Under the pieces are notes generated by a model. It saw only the letters and a program-made list of their open reading frames with translations, was not told the DNA's origin and did no database searches. From contig NZ_FNRD01000010.1 of NCBI RefSeq assembly GCF_900107635.1, positions 107,513-171,512 of the forward strand: a stretch of 64,000 nucleotides of DNA, given 5' to 3'. The DNA comes from Flavobacterium gillisiae. Lineage in GTDB: Bacteria > Bacteroidota > Bacteroidia > Flavobacteriales > Flavobacteriaceae. Positions 36,430-45,805 of the stretch are shown here, piece by piece (within the stretch, counting starts at the first letter, position 1; every line of letters begins with the position of its first letter). Both the position numbers and the translations under genes were made by a program.

Positions 36430-37398
36430 ATGCCATATATACAATACCTAGTCCTATTTGTAGCTTTAGTTGCTATTGAGCTTTTTTATTTTAAAATAGC
36501 CGATAAATACAATATAATTGATAAACCGAACAGTAGGTCCTCTCATACATCGATAACATTGCGCGGAGGGGGAGTTATTTTTCCAATTGCAATACTAATT
36601 GCTTTTTTCCTAGATTATGTCTCTTGGGAGATTAGTTTGGCAGTTGTACTAGTAGCATTAGTCAGTTTTATTGATGATATTAAACCTCTGTCACAATTGC
36701 CACGGTTTGCATCACATGTAGGAGCTGTACTTTTGGTGTTTTATGATTTGAATTTATTTTCAGAAGTGATATGGTTGCTTCCTATAGTATTTGTCTTACT
36801 AATTGGTTGGGTGAATGCTTTTAATTTCATGGACGGTATCAACGGTATTACTGTGTTATATTCGCTAGTGGCTATTGTAAGTTTTGCTTACTTACCAGTA
36901 AATGCAGCAAACTTGCCATTATTGATCACGATGGGATTGTCGTGTATTGTTTTCGGAATATTCAACCTTAGAAAAAAAGCGAAGACTTTTGCCGGAGATG
37001 TGGGAAGTATTAGTATGGCACTTTTCTTAGGATACTTTATGATAAAGACAATTATTGAATCTGGTCAGTTAGCGTATATCCTTTTCTTTTCTGTTTATGG
37101 TATCGATGCAATTATTACTATCATTAACAGATTATTAAAGAGAGAAAATATTTTCCAACCACATCGTTCTCATTTGTATCAATATCTAGCCAACGAAATG
37201 GGATATTCTCATGTTGCGGTTTCGATTATTTATGCGGTACTTCAGTTAGGAGTTAACGCTATTATAATTTATTTGGATACAAACGGAAGTTTGTCGCTGT
37301 ACTTTGCAGGAGGATTTTTACTGCTGATGACTCTTGTATATTTAGGAGTTAGGGCATATATTATTCGTCAACTGCGTTTTAAAAAAAGTATGGTGTAA
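36430..37398 (+). CDS. WecA/WbpL-type undecaprenyl-phosphate HexNAc-1-P transferase
   Basis: An integral membrane protein of 322 residues, about ten helices, of the MraY/WecA (PNPT) family. Motifs in order: DKPNSRSSHTSITLRGGG (about 36-53), FIDDIKPLSQ, NAFNFMDGINGI (about 138-149), FAGDVGS and HRSHLYQ. Such enzymes start repeat-unit assembly by transferring GlcNAc-1-P, QuiNAc-1-P or FucNAc-1-P to undecaprenyl phosphate. The short size and the reductase at 29103 favour the WbpL-like branch, acting on UDP-QuiNAc or UDP-FucNAc. It is the only initiating transferase in the window. Confidence 0.87.
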   Translation: MPYIQYLVLFVALVAIELFYFKIADKYNIIDKPNSRSSHTSITLRGGGVIFPIAILIAFFLDYVSWEISLAVVLVALVSFIDDIKPLSQLPRFASHVGAVLLVFYDLNLFSEVIWLLPIVFVLLIGWVNAFNFMDGINGITVLYSLVAIVSFAYLPVNAANLPLLITMGLSCIVFGIFNLRKKAKTFAGDVGSISMALFLGYFMIKTIIESGQLAYILFFSVYGIDAIITIINRLLKRENIFQPHRSHLYQYLANEMGYSHVAVSIIYAVLQLGVNAIIIYLDTNGSLSLYFAGGFLLLMTLVYLGVRAYIIRQLRFKKSMV

Positions 37399-37479
37399 TT
37401 CTTTAGCTTGCTTAACTTTATATTTAAGCGGTATCGCTTTGGCTGTTGGTATTTTTGTGGTTATGGAATGGTGGAGTTG

Positions 37480-38330
37480 GATTTTTTAATTTTTCCCAAC
37501 CAGATTGCTTCATTCTTCGCAATGACTGGGAGAAATTAAAAAAGAGGACTGATTATTTCAACGAGTTATCTTTCTAAAAAAAAAAAAGAGGTCTCCCTTT
37601 AGGGCCGGGGTAAACCGCTGTTTTTTTAATTTTTTCATCGCGAGATTGCTTCATTCTTCGTAATGACTGGGAGAAATTAAAAAAGGGAAAGGAACGGATG
37701 CTTCACTTGCGATTGCAAATTGTTTTTTGAATTACTATTTTACTTTTTTCCTTGATGAAAAAAGTAACAAAAAATTATTCATGGGTTAATATTTTTTTTG
37801 GTATTCATGAATCTTCGATTTCACTGCCTGAAAATTTAAAACTCAAAAACTACCTCAAAACTCCGTTCCGCGCCCCGAGCCGTTCGCCTTTCAGGCTCAA
37901 CTCGCGGAGCGCTGCCACTTTTTTTTTTCGTTGTTTTTTACGTTTTTAATTTAAGGGCGGTTCTAATCCATACGTTTTTATTCGAAGGGATATGCGGTTT
38001 GTAATGGGGCTGTTTTTTTTAATTTTTTCCGCAACCAGATTGTTTCATTCTTCGCAATGACTGGGAGAAATTAAAAAAGAGGACTGATTATTTCAACGAG
38101 TTATCTTTCAAAAAAAAAAACAGAGGTCTCCCTTTAGGGCTGGGGTAAACCGCTGTTTTTTTAATTTTTTCATCGCGAGATTGCTTCATTCTTCGTAATG
38201 ACTGGGAGAAATTAAAAAAGGGGACTGATTATTTCAACGAGTTATCTTTCTAAAAAAAAACAGAGGTCTCCCTTTAGGGCTGGGGATAAACCTCTATTTT
38301 TTTAATTTCCAGTGGAAGTTTATTAAGCAG
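37480..38330. repeat. R4 repeat cluster 1 (three terminator-like units)
   Basis: The marker GACTGATTATTTCAACGAG occurs at 37547, 38082 and 38223. Each unit has an A-tract, ACAGAGGTCTCCCTTTAGGG, then TAAACC(G/T)CT and a T-tract, so it folds as a hairpin flanked by A and T runs on both strands. Between units lie GATTGCTTCATTCTTCGCAATGAC-type segments. Short open frames in the region are products of these repeats. There is no gene in 37399-38834. Confidence 0.85.
37736..37965. repeat. Dispersed repeat R3, copy c
   Basis: This copy contains the ACTTTTTTC...GAAAAAAGT palindrome, CTACCTCAAAACT, and the GC-rich hairpin in the GCGC/GCGC variant (CCGCGCCCCGAGCC ... GCGGAGCGCTGCC), ending in TTTAAGGGCGG. 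It sits between R4 units 1 and 2. Confidence 0.8.
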
Positions 38331-38344
38331 AATGATAATTGTGT

Positions 38345-38700
38345 ATTGCTTTTTTAGCTCAGCTAACTTTTATTTTAATTGGTGCTTGCTTCGCCTGTTC
38401 GCTATGCTCGGGTTTCTGAATCTTCGATTTGTCTTAATTAACCCTGAGACTTCGGTTAGGATGAGAGCAACAGTAAATTATGAATGGTTTACTATTCTTT
38501 TTTTGGTATTCATGACCCGAGCCTGAAAGGCGAACGGATGAAATAATCTTCGATTTCACTGACTGAAAATTTAAAACTTACGAAACTACCTTAAAACGCT
38601 GTTCCGCAGCCCGAGCCGTTCGCCTTTAAGGCTCAACTCGCGGACTGATGCCACTGTGTTTTTTCGTTGTTTTTTGACGTTTTCAATTTTAGGGCGCATC
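38345..38700. repeat. Dispersed repeat R3, copy d (longer form)
   Basis: Contains GCTTCGCCTGTTCGCTATGCTCGGG, CTACCTTAAAACGCTGTTCCGCAGCCCGAGCC and GGCTCAACTCGCGGACTGATGCC. The hairpin is the GCAG/CTGC variant with one mismatch (CTGA). The 3' boundary near TTTTAGGGCG matches the other copies. Confidence 0.75.
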
Positions 38701-38834
38701 TGATCCGGACGTTTTTATTGTGAGGGATATTGTTTTAGTAGGTCTTGTCAATCTTTTTGCTAGATCTTCGATTTACGTTATTTAATAAATAATTTTAGGA
38801 TAATGTATATTCAATGGTGATTAATTCTTAAGAA

Positions 38835-39980
38835 ATGGGTGATAACAAAATTTGGCTTTCGACTCCCCATATGGGTGGGAATGAACAGAAGTACATTCAA
38901 GAGGCTTTTGATTGTAATTGGATTGCTCCAATGGGGCCAAATTTGACGATTTTCGAACAAAACTTAGAAAATTATTTGGGTTCAGGGCATGTTGCCGTTT
39001 TAAATTCGGGAACGGCGGCTATTCATCTGGGATTAATTCTTTTAGGCGTTAAGTCGGGGGACGAGGTTCTTTGTCAAAGCATGACTTTTTCAGCCTCAGC
39101 CAATCCTATTTTATATTTGGGGGCAACCCCTGTTTTTATAGATAGTGAACCCGAAACTTGGAATTTGTGTCCAGTAGCCCTTGAAACTGCTATTATAGAT
39201 AGGATTGCTAAGGGAAAAAAACCAAAAGCAATTATCGCTGTCGATTTGTATGGTACTCCTTACAAAATTGAAGAAATAAGATTGATTTCAGACCAATATT
39301 CTATTCCCATTCTGGAAGACAGTGCAGAGGCTTTAGGAAGTTGCTATAAGGGGCAAAAATGTGGCACTTTTGGAGATGTCAGTGTTTTATCTTTTAATGG
39401 GAGTAAGGTTATAACGACTTCTGGTGGCGGAGCGATTGTAACCAATTCTGCAGCGTTAAAGGAAAGAGCCATTTTTTTAGCAACACAGGCAAGAGAAGAT
39501 GCTCCACATTATCAGCATTCTGAAGTAGGGTACAACTATCGAATGAGTAATGTTTGTGCAGCAATTGGTAGAGGCCAAATGGAAGTTTTGGACGAACACA
39601 TACTGTTACGAAGAAAAATGCATGAATTTTATCTGGATGTATTCAAAGATATTGAGGGGGTAACTGTGTTTACTGTGGCTAATGAAAATTCATTTTCAAA
39701 TTATTGGTTAAGTACTGTTTTGTTAGATCCAATAAAGACGTTTGGAATTACGAGGGAGAACTTGCGATTAGTATTAGCAGGAGCGAATATAGAATCACGC
39801 CCGTTATGGAAACCGATGCATTTACAGCCAATTTTTTCTGACTATCCTTATTACGGCCATGCTATTGCCGAGACACTTTTTACCAATGGACTTTGTTTAC
39901 CATCCAGTTCCAATCTCACGGAAGCAGATCGAAGTAGAATTAAAACGGTTATTTTAAATCTATTTAGTAAGAAAGATTAA
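38835..39980 (+). CDS. PglE-like UDP-4-keto-6-deoxy-HexNAc aminotransferase (DegT family)
   Basis: A 381-residue PLP-dependent sugar aminotransferase with all cofactor residues: NSGTAAIH (about 57-64), ILEDSAEALGS (about 159-169) and the Schiff-base lysine in LSFNGSKVITTSGGG (Lys191). The N-terminus (IWLSTPHMGGNEQKYIQEAF) is that of PglE/PseC-like enzymes of the LPS-biosynthesis aminotransferase group. The gene 95 bp downstream is PglF-like, and the two together would make a UDP-4-amino-4,6-dideoxy-HexNAc. This pair is cut off from the main operon by 1.4 kb of repeats. Confidence 0.85.
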   Translation: MGDNKIWLSTPHMGGNEQKYIQEAFDCNWIAPMGPNLTIFEQNLENYLGSGHVAVLNSGTAAIHLGLILLGVKSGDEVLCQSMTFSASANPILYLGATPVFIDSEPETWNLCPVALETAIIDRIAKGKKPKAIIAVDLYGTPYKIEEIRLISDQYSIPILEDSAEALGSCYKGQKCGTFGDVSVLSFNGSKVITTSGGGAIVTNSAALKERAIFLATQAREDAPHYQHSEVGYNYRMSNVCAAIGRGQMEVLDEHILLRRKMHEFYLDVFKDIEGVTVFTVANENSFSNYWLSTVLLDPIKTFGITRENLRLVLAGANIESRPLWKPMHLQPIFSDYPYYGHAIAETLFTNGLCLPSSSNLTEADRSRIKTVILNLFSKKD

Positions 39981-40075
39981 ATTTGTGATTTTATTTGATT
40001 AAAATTAAAATGCATAAATAGAATAATTAGTAGTAATTTTGATGTCTTCATTAAAAATAGTTAAAAAGATATATT

Positions 40076-42046
40076 TTGAGTAATTATACAAATTCAGGTG
40101 AAACTTCTTTTATAAGAAATCTTTTTTCCAGGGATAATCTAAAATTTAATATCCATAATCTAAGTTATTTACCTAGATGGATAATAGTTATGATGGATTT
40201 TGCAGTTTTGATAATCGCATTCTTTTTTACCTACCTATTGTTTAGAGGTACTGGGTTGGATTATATTGTAACGCCAAATAGTGTATTATATATTAGTTCT
40301 CTGTTTGGGATTAATATCTTTTTCTTTTGGTTGTTTAGGACTTATTCTGGTATTATTAGGCATTCCTCTTATATTGATGCTGTTAAGTTGTTATTTTCAC
40401 AAATGGCAGTTTTAGTAATCTTGTTACTATTGAATTTTGCTTTTGAATTAGTTTACGGGCATAAAGCATTTTTAAACACGGCGCTTTTTATTAATATGGT
40501 ACTTTCGTTTTGTGGATTGTTTTTATACCGTGTTATTGTAAAACAAACTTTCGAGCATTATCTTTCAGAAAAAAGTGATATAAAATTATCCAGAACGATA
40601 ATTTACGGTACAGATGCCAATGCGATATCAGTTGCCAAAGCTTTAAAGTTGGAATCGCCTCTTCGTTTTAAAATTGTAGGGTTTGTAGATAGGAATAATC
40701 AAAATTCATCCAAGCGAATGTTGGATTTACCGATTCTAATTTTAAAGAAAAAACTACCCACTTTAATGCGTTCCGTTGGAGCTGAAGGAGTTATTATTGC
40801 TGATAAAAGTTTGTCAAAAGAAGAACGATTAATCATTGTGGACCAATGTTTAGAGTTTAATTATAAGGTGTACATAGTTCCACTGATTGCTGACTGGGAA
40901 AATCAAAAAGAGATATCCCAAAAAGTAAAAACGATACAAATTGAAGATCTTCTGGAAAGAAAGCCCATTGTTTTGGATAATAAATCCATTTCGAAACAAT
41001 TAAAGGATAATACTATTTTAATTACAGGTGCCGCAGGTTCTATAGGTAGTGAAATTGTACGTCAGGTATTGATTTATAACCCTAAAAAGGTGATTATTTT
41101 GGACCAAGCAGAAACGCCATTACATCATTTGAATTTGGAGACTGAAGTGCTACCTACAAATTCAAAAATTAGAACTGTTGTTGCCGATATTAGGAATAAA
41201 GAGGCAATGGAAAAGGTGTTTAAATTATATAAACCGCAAGTAGTTTTCCATGCGGCTGCGTACAAACATGTGCCTTTAATGGAAGAAAATCCTTCTCAGG
41301 CTATTCTTACCAATATTGGTGGAACTAAAAATCTTGCTGATTTAGCCTGTTTATATAAGGTTAAGAAATTCGTAATGATTTCTACGGATAAAGCCGTGAA
41401 CCCAAGTAATGTTATGGGAGCAAGCAAACGTATTTCAGAGAAATATGTACAATCTTTACAGTTAAAGATTCAGAATGTAGGAGAGAAAAACGCAACTAAA
41501 TTTATTACGACTCGTTTTGGTAATGTATTGGGATCTAATGGATCTGTGGTGCCTTTGTTTACAAAGCAAATCGCTGAAGGAGGTCCAATTACGATAACGC
41601 ACCCAGATATTATTCGTTACTTCATGACTATTCCTGAAGCTTGCCAGTTGGTTCTAGAAGCTGGAGCTATGGGTAAAGGAGGAGAGATTTATATTTTTGA
41701 TATGGGTAAACCAGTTAAAATCATAGATTTGGCAAGAAAGATGATTAAGTTGGCGGGATACGTACCTGATAAAGATATTAAAATACAAATTGTTGGTTTG
41801 AGACCTGGTGAGAAGTTATATGAAGAACTACTTAATGACACTTCAAAAACAATTCCTACGTATCATGAAAAAATAATGATTGCAGAAGAAATTCAAGACG
41901 AATATGAAAACTTGCATAATGATATCGAAGAGTTAATCGATAATGCTAATTATTTAGGGAATGATGAAATCGTAATGAAAATGAAAAAAATAGTACCGGA
42001 ATTCAAAAGCATGAATTCGACTTTTGAGTTGTTGGATGTGAAATAA
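40076..42046 (+). CDS. PglF/WbpM/CapD-type nucleotide-sugar 4,6-dehydratase
   Basis: A 656-residue membrane protein: four N-terminal helices (to about residue 150), a CoA-binding-like Rossmann domain (RTIIYGTDANAISVAKAL), and a C-terminal SDR domain with ILITGAAGSIGSEIVRQV (about 307-324), HAAAYKHVPLME and STDKAVNPSNVMGASKR, where methionine takes the tyrosine position as in WbpM and PglF. It converts UDP-GlcNAc to UDP-4-keto-6-deoxy-GlcNAc. There is no ATG before the first helices, so translation probably starts at TTG 40076, shortly after an in-frame stop at 40058. It is the last polysaccharide gene of the locus. Confidence 0.88.
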   Translation: MSNYTNSGETSFIRNLFSRDNLKFNIHNLSYLPRWIIVMMDFAVLIIAFFFTYLLFRGTGLDYIVTPNSVLYISSLFGINIFFFWLFRTYSGIIRHSSYIDAVKLLFSQMAVLVILLLLNFAFELVYGHKAFLNTALFINMVLSFCGLFLYRVIVKQTFEHYLSEKSDIKLSRTIIYGTDANAISVAKALKLESPLRFKIVGFVDRNNQNSSKRMLDLPILILKKKLPTLMRSVGAEGVIIADKSLSKEERLIIVDQCLEFNYKVYIVPLIADWENQKEISQKVKTIQIEDLLERKPIVLDNKSISKQLKDNTILITGAAGSIGSEIVRQVLIYNPKKVIILDQAETPLHHLNLETEVLPTNSKIRTVVADIRNKEAMEKVFKLYKPQVVFHAAAYKHVPLMEENPSQAILTNIGGTKNLADLACLYKVKKFVMISTDKAVNPSNVMGASKRISEKYVQSLQLKIQNVGEKNATKFITTRFGNVLGSNGSVVPLFTKQIAEGGPITITHPDIIRYFMTIPEACQLVLEAGAMGKGGEIYIFDMGKPVKIIDLARKMIKLAGYVPDKDIKIQIVGLRPGEKLYEELLNDTSKTIPTYHEKIMIAEEIQDEYENLHNDIEELIDNANYLGNDEIVMKMKKIVPEFKSMNSTFELLDVK

Positions 42047-42484
42047 GTTTTTTTATTAATAGTTTATTAAAAGTTCATAGGGAGTACTCTCTGTGGACTT
42101 TTTTGTTTTCAGTTATGTGTTATAAGTTGTCTGTTTTCGGTTAGCTGTTTTCAGTTTTCTGTTGTTTGCATGTGCAAGGCAGTGTGTAATAAATGATAAT
42201 GATTTTAGATTTTTATCTTAGTTAACTTTTATTTTAAGCGATGTTTGATGAAGCTCACTTCGTATTGGTTTTCACTATCGTGACTGCTGCCGCTCGTCGT
42301 TCCTCCTCGACTCGGGGGTAATCCCGCTGGCCAATGTTGAAATGCTTATCGTGATCTTGGAGATAAAATAGTTGGAGGAGTACAGGGTCATTGCGAGGGA
42401 CGAAGCAATCTCACTAAAAGTGGAATCATTTTTTGAGATTGATTTGAAGTTGTTATTTACAAGGACGAATATTCTCTAATTTAT

Positions 42485-42665
42485 GATTTTACTTTTTTGC
42501 TTGATCAAAAAAAGTAACAAAAAAATCAAGCCTGAAAATTAAAAACTCAAAAACTACCTCAAAACGCCGTTCCGCGCCCCGAGCCGTTCGCCTTACAGGC
42601 TCAACTCGCGGAGCGCTGCCACTTTGTTTTTTCGTTGTTTTTTACGTTTTTAATTTAAGGGCGGA
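42485..42665. repeat. Dispersed repeat R3, copy e
   Basis: Begins with the ACTTTTTTGCTTGATCAAAAAAAGT palindrome and contains CTACCTCAAAACGCCGTTCCGCGCCCCGAGCC plus GGCTCAACTCGCGGAGCGCTGCC, the GCGC/GCGC hairpin variant. It opens a 2.1-kb region (42047-44195) without genes. Confidence 0.8.
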
Positions 42666-42714
42666 TCTATACATACGATGCTATTCAAAGGGATATGCGG
42701 TTTGTTATAGGGGT

Positions 42715-44035
42715 TGGGTTTCTTTTAATTTTTTCCCCTCGCTAAAGGGTGAAGTTAAAAAAGAGGACTGATTATTTCAACGAGTTATCTTTCTAAAAAA
42801 AACAGAGGTCTCCCTTTAGGGCCGGGGTAAACCGCTGTTTTTTTAATTTTTTCATCGCGAGATTGCTTCATTCTTCGCAATGATTGGGAGAAATTAAAAA
42901 AGAGGACTGATTATTTCAACGAGTTATCTTTCTAAAAAAAAACAGAGGTCTCCCTTTAGGGCTGGGGTAAACCGCTGTTTTTTTTTAATTTCGCGGTTCA
43001 TTTTTTATCGCGAGATTGCTTCATTCTTCGCAATTACGGGGTAAATTAAAAAAGGGAAATTGGGTTTGCATTCGAGACTGTTTCATTCTTTGGAATTTGT
43101 GGGAAGTGAAAAGATGAGTTTTAGACTGGTGGTTTTTTTAATTTTTTCCCCAACCCTAAAGGGAGAAATTAAAAAAGAGGACTGATTATTTCAACGAGTT
43201 ATCTTTCTAAAAAAAAACAGAGGTCTCCCTTTAGGGTCGGGGTAAACCGCTGTTTTTTTAATTTTTTCATCGCGAGATTGCTTCATTCTTCGCAATGACT
43301 GGGAGAAATTAAAAAAGAGGACTGATTATTTCAACGAGTTATCTTTCTAAAAAAAAACAGAGGTCTCCCTTTAGGGCTGGGGTAAACCGCTGTTTTTTTT
43401 AATTTCGCGGTTCATTTTTCATCGCGAGATTGCTTCATTCTTCGTAATGACTGGGAGAAATTAAAAAAGGGAAAGGAACGGATGCTTCATTTGCGATTGC
43501 AAATTGTTTTTTGAATTACTATTTTACTTTTTTCCTTGATGAAAAAAGTAACAAAAAATTATTCATGCTTCATTATTGTTTTTTTTGTATTCATGACCCG
43601 AGCCTGAAAGGCGAACGGATGAAATAATCTTCGATTTCACTGCCTGAAAATTTAAAACTTAAAAACTACCTCAAAACTCTGTTCCGCAGCCCGAGCCGTT
43701 CGCCTTTCAGGCTCAACTCGCGGACTGCTGCTACTGCGTTTTATCGTTGTTTTTCGACGTTTTTAATTTTAGGGCGGATCTATACATACGATGCTATTCG
43801 AAGGGATATGCGGTTTGTTATAGGGGTTGGGTTTCTTTTAATTTTTTCCCCTCGCTAAAGGGTGAAGTTAAAAAAGAGGACTGATTATTTCAACGAGTTA
43901 TCTTTCTAAAAAAAAACAGAGGTCTCCCTTTAGGGCCGGGGTAAACCGCTGTTTTTTTTAATTTCGCGGTTCATTTTCCCAACCAGATTGCTTCATTCTT
44001 CGCAATGACTGGGGGAAATTAAAAAAGGGAAATTG
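42715..44035. repeat. R4 repeat cluster 2 (five terminator-like units)
   Basis: The marker GACTGATTATTTCAACGAG occurs at 42766, 42905, 43180, 43320 and 43879. Units 42766/42905 and 43180/43320 are tandem with a 139-140 bp period. Each has an A-tract, ACAGAGGTCTCCCTTTAGGG, TAAACCGCTG and a T-tract. GATTGCTTCATTCTTCG stretches link the units. The cluster separates the polysaccharide locus from the next region and reads as strong bidirectional terminator-like DNA. Confidence 0.88.
43518..43775. repeat. Dispersed repeat R3, copy f (inside R4 cluster 2)
   Basis: Contains the ACTTTTTTCCTTGATGAAAAAAGT palindrome, CTACCTCAAAACT and the hairpin in the GCAG/CTGC variant (CCGCAGCCCGAGCC ... GCGGACTGCTGC). 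The preceding and following sequence is R4, so R3 and R4 are mixed together here. Confidence 0.8.
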
Positions 44036-44195
44036 GGTTTACTCTCTTAGCAAATGGATATTATTTTTTTGGCACCAGTTTATTTAAATTTGTTTTGAAA
44101 ATAGGATGGTTAAAGTTTCCTACGGACGCATTCCCCTCTCGAGAGGGCTTAGGGGTGTGTTCTTTTCGTTAATAAAATAATTTAAATTATCTATT

Positions 44196-44330
44196 ATGGC
44201 TAAGCGAAAAATCATTCCGTACAATCCAATACATAAGGAGTATGCTCGACAACTTCGAAACGATTCTACTCGAGCAAGGATGTTCCTTTGGTTTTTTTAT
44301 TTGATAAGTGTTATTGTGTTCAAGGAGTAG
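44196..44330 (+). pseudogene. N-terminal remnant of a DUF559-type endonuclease-like gene
   Basis: From ATG 44196 the frame reads MAKRKIIPYNPIHKEYARQL, then NDSTRARMFLW, and stops at TAG 44328 after 44 codons. The basic start, the N(D/S)ST turn and the LW pair match the beginning of DUF559 (very-short-patch-repair-like) proteins common in Flavobacterium, which are ~120 residues. Everything after the first helix is missing, and the end collides with the convergent gene at 44320. Probably non-functional. Confidence 0.55.
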
Positions 44331-45090
44331 TTACTGGAGTGTGGTGGGCTATTAGTGTAGCTGTGTTGTTTTTACGGTGGAGGAATTTGTGTTTTTTGCG
44401 TTCTAGTGTTGCAAAGCCGATAAAGAGAAATGTTAGCTGTAGATGATTGCCTGCTGGTCTGGTGGTTGATAGTTTTAGGGTTTGTTTTACGGACTCTTTA
44501 TCTAATATGATTGCCTCGCTGTAGCAGGTGTTAAAATTGTCATTGTCAAAGTCCCAATTAGTGATGGCTATTGCCAAATGTACCTGTGTGGCTTCTGCGG
44601 GCCAAACTAAGTGCTCTTTTACTATGAAGTCAGTCAGTGTTACTGTTTGACTTTCCTGATGCCATAGTTCCTTTATTTTAAGAACTTGGCGTAAGGGTCT
44701 TAATTTGTTGCTCTCGAAAAATAATAAGGATGCTATGCCCTCATTGGTTTTTAAACCTTCTGCCAGTGTTCTTTTCCCTATTGGATGGGTAGTGTCTTCT
44801 TGAAGAATATCGAAAAGTAATTTATTTGCCCTTCCTGCAAAGCTGCCGTCTTTCGCTAGTTTATTGAACTGTAAAGCAAGTTGACGAAAGATAGCTGATT
44901 TTTTTGCGCAGTGCCCGAATTCCGTGCCGTGTTTACGAATTCGATCGTAGATGGGGTTTGCATTGAATTGGAGGGAGGTTAAGGCTTGTTCCCGTTTTGA
45001 TCGTGCGTAATTCGTTCCGTCTGCTGTTAGTACGAAGTTGAGATCGTCGATTGTGCCTTTGATTGTAAAAGGTGCTATTATTTTCGCCAT
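44320..45090 (-). CDS. Conserved hypothetical protein (MAKI...-type, function unknown)
   Basis: A 256-residue soluble protein I do not recognise by function. It begins MAKIIAPFTIKGTIDDLNFV and contains YARSKREQALTSLQFNANP, RKHGTEFGHCAKKSAIFR and FAGRANKLLFDILQED; the C-terminal half is predicted beta-rich (ITNWDFDNDNF). Similar proteins with this N-terminus are, as far as I recall, frequent in Flavobacteria. It has no signal peptide or membrane helix. It is read in the same direction as the winged-helix-like gene and the oxoamine synthase upstream, with a 63-bp gap, and may be the last gene of that group. Confidence 0.65.
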   Translation of the reverse strand: MAKIIAPFTIKGTIDDLNFVLTADGTNYARSKREQALTSLQFNANPIYDRIRKHGTEFGHCAKKSAIFRQLALQFNKLAKDGSFAGRANKLLFDILQEDTTHPIGKRTLAEGLKTNEGIASLLFFESNKLRPLRQVLKIKELWHQESQTVTLTDFIVKEHLVWPAEATQVHLAIAITNWDFDNDNFNTCYSEAIILDKESVKQTLKLSTTRPAGNHLQLTFLFIGFATLERKKHKFLHRKNNTATLIAHHTPVTTP

Positions 45091-45153
45091 CTTTTATTGT
45101 TTTTCGGTTGTGCAATGTTTTTAGTAAAACTTGAGAAATGTCGTTCTATAGAA

Positions 45154-45762
45154 TTAGGTAGGGGTGAGAATTGTCTTTCTGATCGATACAGGACTGGAGA
45201 AGAGAGGAGTTGTCTTGTTTTTTTCTTTTTGATTCAAAATCTTTTGCGGTTGTTTTTTGTTGTTGGGAGGCTCCATTTCTGAAAAGTCGATGAGGTGTAC
45301 CATACTGCCCTTGTATGGATTGAAAGAGGGTTCGTATTTAAGGAAGCCTTTGTCGTTTAATTCTCTCATGCATTTGTGATAGGTTGCCTTAGAGCATATT
45401 TTACTAATGCGCATTACCTCATCTCTTGTTATACTTATTGGATTTTGATATCGATTTATATTCCAAAATTGGAATAGTACGATGTATAAACTGACATGAG
45501 TAGGGTTAAGGTTGTGATCCATGATTACGCGTTCAAAGAATTCGGAGAGGTGTTTGTTTGGCTTCATATTTTTTAGATTCGGGTTCGTTCTAATATGGTT
45601 GTTTATTCGTAATTGGAGGTTACTGAAATTATGTCTTTTACTCCATTCGATTCTGATTAAGGCATCTTTACTAATCGTTACTTTTATCACAAATTCTAGC
45701 TGTTTGATAGCTGTAATTTGCGACATCAACCCTAAGTCACTAGTGTTTATTCTACTGCGCAT
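45154..45762 (-). CDS. Small winged-helix-like regulator candidate
   Basis: An open frame of 202 codons. The conserved core probably begins at an internal ATG (45565-45567), giving a 137-residue protein: MKPNKHLSEFFERVIMDHNL, HVSLYIVLFQFWN, and a helix-turn-helix-like segment SITRDEVMRISKICSKATYHKCMRELNDKGFL, then a beta-wing-like YEPSFNPYKGSMV. It reads as a plasmid- or transcription-control-type winged helix. Starting at 45762 leaves only 43 bp to the upstream synthase gene, so the longer form cannot be excluded. DNA binding is inferred from the pattern only. Confidence 0.6.
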   Translation of the reverse strand: MRSRINTSDLGLMSQITAIKQLEFVIKVTISKDALIRIEWSKRHNFSNLQLRINNHIRTNPNLKNMKPNKHLSEFFERVIMDHNLNPTHVSLYIVLFQFWNINRYQNPISITRDEVMRISKICSKATYHKCMRELNDKGFLKYEPSFNPYKGSMVHLIDFSEMEPPNNKKQPQKILNQKEKNKTTPLFSSPVSIRKTILTPT

Positions 45763-45805
45763 TTGCTCGCTTAGCTGAATTTACTGGTACTTTATTGATT
45801 GAGGA

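Noticed and set aside
37752..38526. Open frames of about 65 codons after the WecA-like gene
   Set aside because: Both are produced by R3 repeat sequence and occur only where the repeats happen to stay open.
40076..42046. Start at the internal methionine near residue 39
   Set aside because: This would remove residues before the first helix that look coding; TTG at 40076 follows an in-frame stop and gives the usual family length.
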